A DNA stretch of 6,236 bases, from contig CAZSHB010000019.1 of assembly GCA_964606885.1 (NCBI GenBank), positions 1 through 6,236 on the forward strand, in the 5' to 3' direction. Both the position numbers and the translations under genes were made by a program. Shown one piece after another: positions 5,188-6,236 of the stretch. Every line of letters starts with the position of its first letter. The first letter of the stretch is position 1. The notes beneath the pieces are model-generated. The model did not search any database. It was not told where the DNA came from and saw only the letters and a list, made by a program, of their open reading frames with translations. This stretch comes from CAZSHB01 sp964606885. GTDB taxonomy: Bacteria > Babelota > Babeliae > Babelales > CAIQNR01.

Positions 5188-6225
5188 TTAAAACTGTTTT
5201 AAAAACTCCATTTTATTACTGTGCAAAAGCCTGATGTCACTGATACCGTACTTAAGCATAACTAACCGTGTCAGTCCGCAACCAAAAGCAAACCCACGAT
5301 ATTTTGTTGGATCGATGCCGCCAGCTTGTAATACATGAGGGTGGGTTAATCCAGCTCCTAGCATTTCAATCCAGCCAGTCTTTTTACAAACCGAGCATCC
5401 TTGGGTGCAAAACGGACAGGTCATGTCAATTTCAACTCCTGGTTCTACAAACGGAAAATAGCCAGGACGTACGCGCAGGCCAAGGTTAGTATTATTAAAA
5501 AACTTCTGCAAAAAAAGTTTGAGCGTAGCAAGTAAGTTACCCATTGAAATGTCTTTATCGATAACAAGACCTTCAATTTGGCCAAACATACAGTCGTGTG
5601 ATGCATCAGTTGCTTCGTACCGATACACGCGTCCAAAAGAAAACAACGCCATGGGTGGCTTTCTTTTAAGCATGTTATGGATTTGTACGTTTGAAGTGTG
5701 TGTGCGCAAGAGCATACCCGGAACATCTATCCAAAAAGTATCTTGCATATCACGAGCGGGATGATTTTTAGGAATGTTTAATGCTTCAAAATTATAATAA
5801 TCCGTTTCAACTTCAGGACCATTTACAATTTCGTAACCCATCGATCTAAAGAGTGAGGTTAAATCTTGTAATGCTTGTGTATACAGATGTAGTGAGCCGC
5901 TGATTGGTTTTGGCGTGTAGGCAGTGACATCAAAGCCTTGTGCTGCAGCATCCTGTTCTTTCAGGTGCTGATCAACAAGGTGTTGTTTTTTACTGCTAAA
6001 GAGATCTTCAACCGTTTGCTTAAGTGCATTCAGGCGAGGACCGGCTACTCGTTTTTGTTCTGCATCTAGGTCTTTTAAAAGAGGCATAAGATCAGCGAGT
6101 TTACCTTTACGTCCTAAATAGTCCACGCGTACAGCCTCTAGAGCGTCAAGGGTGTTTGCGTGCTTGATAGCTTCAGATACTGCTTTTTCAAGACTGTCTG
6201 CTTGATGTAAAAGTGGTGTACTCAC
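5188..6225 (-). CDS. pheS: Phenylalanine--tRNA ligase alpha subunit
   Basis: Catalytic class II subunit of the cytoplasmic alpha2beta2 phenylalanyl-tRNA synthetase, charging tRNA-Phe. Residues 1-95 form the charged N-terminal coiled-coil arm. The catalytic core follows: NIPKNHPARDMQDTFW (150-165) and LLRTHTSNVQ (172-181), motif 2 around FGRVYRYEATDASHD (197-211) with FGQIEGL (214-220), and motif 3 at GFAFGCGLTRLVMLKYG (311-327) containing Arg320. FAFG keeps the small Ala of the Phe pocket. Motif 3 has Thr319 where E. coli has Glu. Between the core motifs, Cys270, 273, 277 and 280 (C-x2-C-x3-C-x2-C) form a probable zinc site seen in some bacterial lineages. At 345 residues it is slightly longer than E. 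coli (327), partly because of this insert. The start is a GTG at 6225-6223 after AAAGG (6236-6232); no in-frame ATG lies before it within the window. pheT is not downstream, where galU follows instead. Confidence 0.97.
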   Translation of the reverse strand: MSTPLLHQADSLEKAVSEAIKHANTLDALEAVRVDYLGRKGKLADLMPLLKDLDAEQKRVAGPRLNALKQTVEDLFSSKKQHLVDQHLKEQDAAAQGFDVTAYTPKPISGSLHLYTQALQDLTSLFRSMGYEIVNGPEVETDYYNFEALNIPKNHPARDMQDTFWIDVPGMLLRTHTSNVQIHNMLKRKPPMALFSFGRVYRYEATDASHDCMFGQIEGLVIDKDISMGNLLATLKLFLQKFFNNTNLGLRVRPGYFPFVEPGVEIDMTCPFCTQGCSVCKKTGWIEMLGAGLTHPHVLQAGGIDPTKYRGFAFGCGLTRLVMLKYGISDIRLLHSNKMEFLKQF

Positions 6226-6236
6226 AGCGTGCCTTT

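Noticed and set aside
5268..5764. Plus-strand and alternative minus-strand frames within pheS
   Set aside because: The true pheS frame carries all catalytic motifs over this range, so these are shadow frames.

Overview
The window reads as part of a moderately AT-rich bacterial chromosome with compact gene spacing. It carries seven protein genes, and no RNA gene, transposon or CRISPR array is visible. Three housekeeping genes (ppsA, galU, pheS) flank four small unrecognised genes, all of which encode N-terminal export signals. Families of short secreted proteins scattered among housekeeping genes are typical of host-associated lineages with reduced genomes. My best guess is Dependentiae (TM6/Babeliae), with Chlamydiae-like lineages as a second choice. 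This is inference from protein style and cannot be proven from the window.

Left half, plus strand: a 5'-incomplete phosphoenolpyruvate synthase gene (1-2415) is followed with almost no gap by a gene for a 236-residue secreted protein (2421-3131), whose ribosome binding site lies in the last two sense codons of ppsA. A 139-base gap with promoter-like elements precedes a second small secreted protein (3271-3612). Its signal peptide and last codons resemble those of the first, so the two may be diverged paralogues. The first ~30 bases of the window are very GC-rich and look foreign to ppsA, possibly an assembly or linker artefact.

Right half, minus strand (read right to left): pheS (6225-5188, GTG start) is followed after 25 bases by galU (5162-4245). 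A 128-base gap then contains a cluster of overlapping GTAC-centred inverted repeats that abuts the next ribosome binding site. Two tiny cysteine-rich exported proteins follow, spaced as an operon: a likely lipoprotein (4116-3910) and a secreted protein (3895-3620). The two halves converge with only 7 bases between stop codons (3612/3620).

PpsA makes PEP from pyruvate (gluconeogenic direction), GalU makes UDP-glucose for glycan synthesis, and PheS is the catalytic subunit of phenylalanyl-tRNA synthetase. No direct functional link among the three is evident. The four small exported proteins are the novel part of the window. They could be envelope proteins or host-directed effectors, and the sequence alone does not decide.
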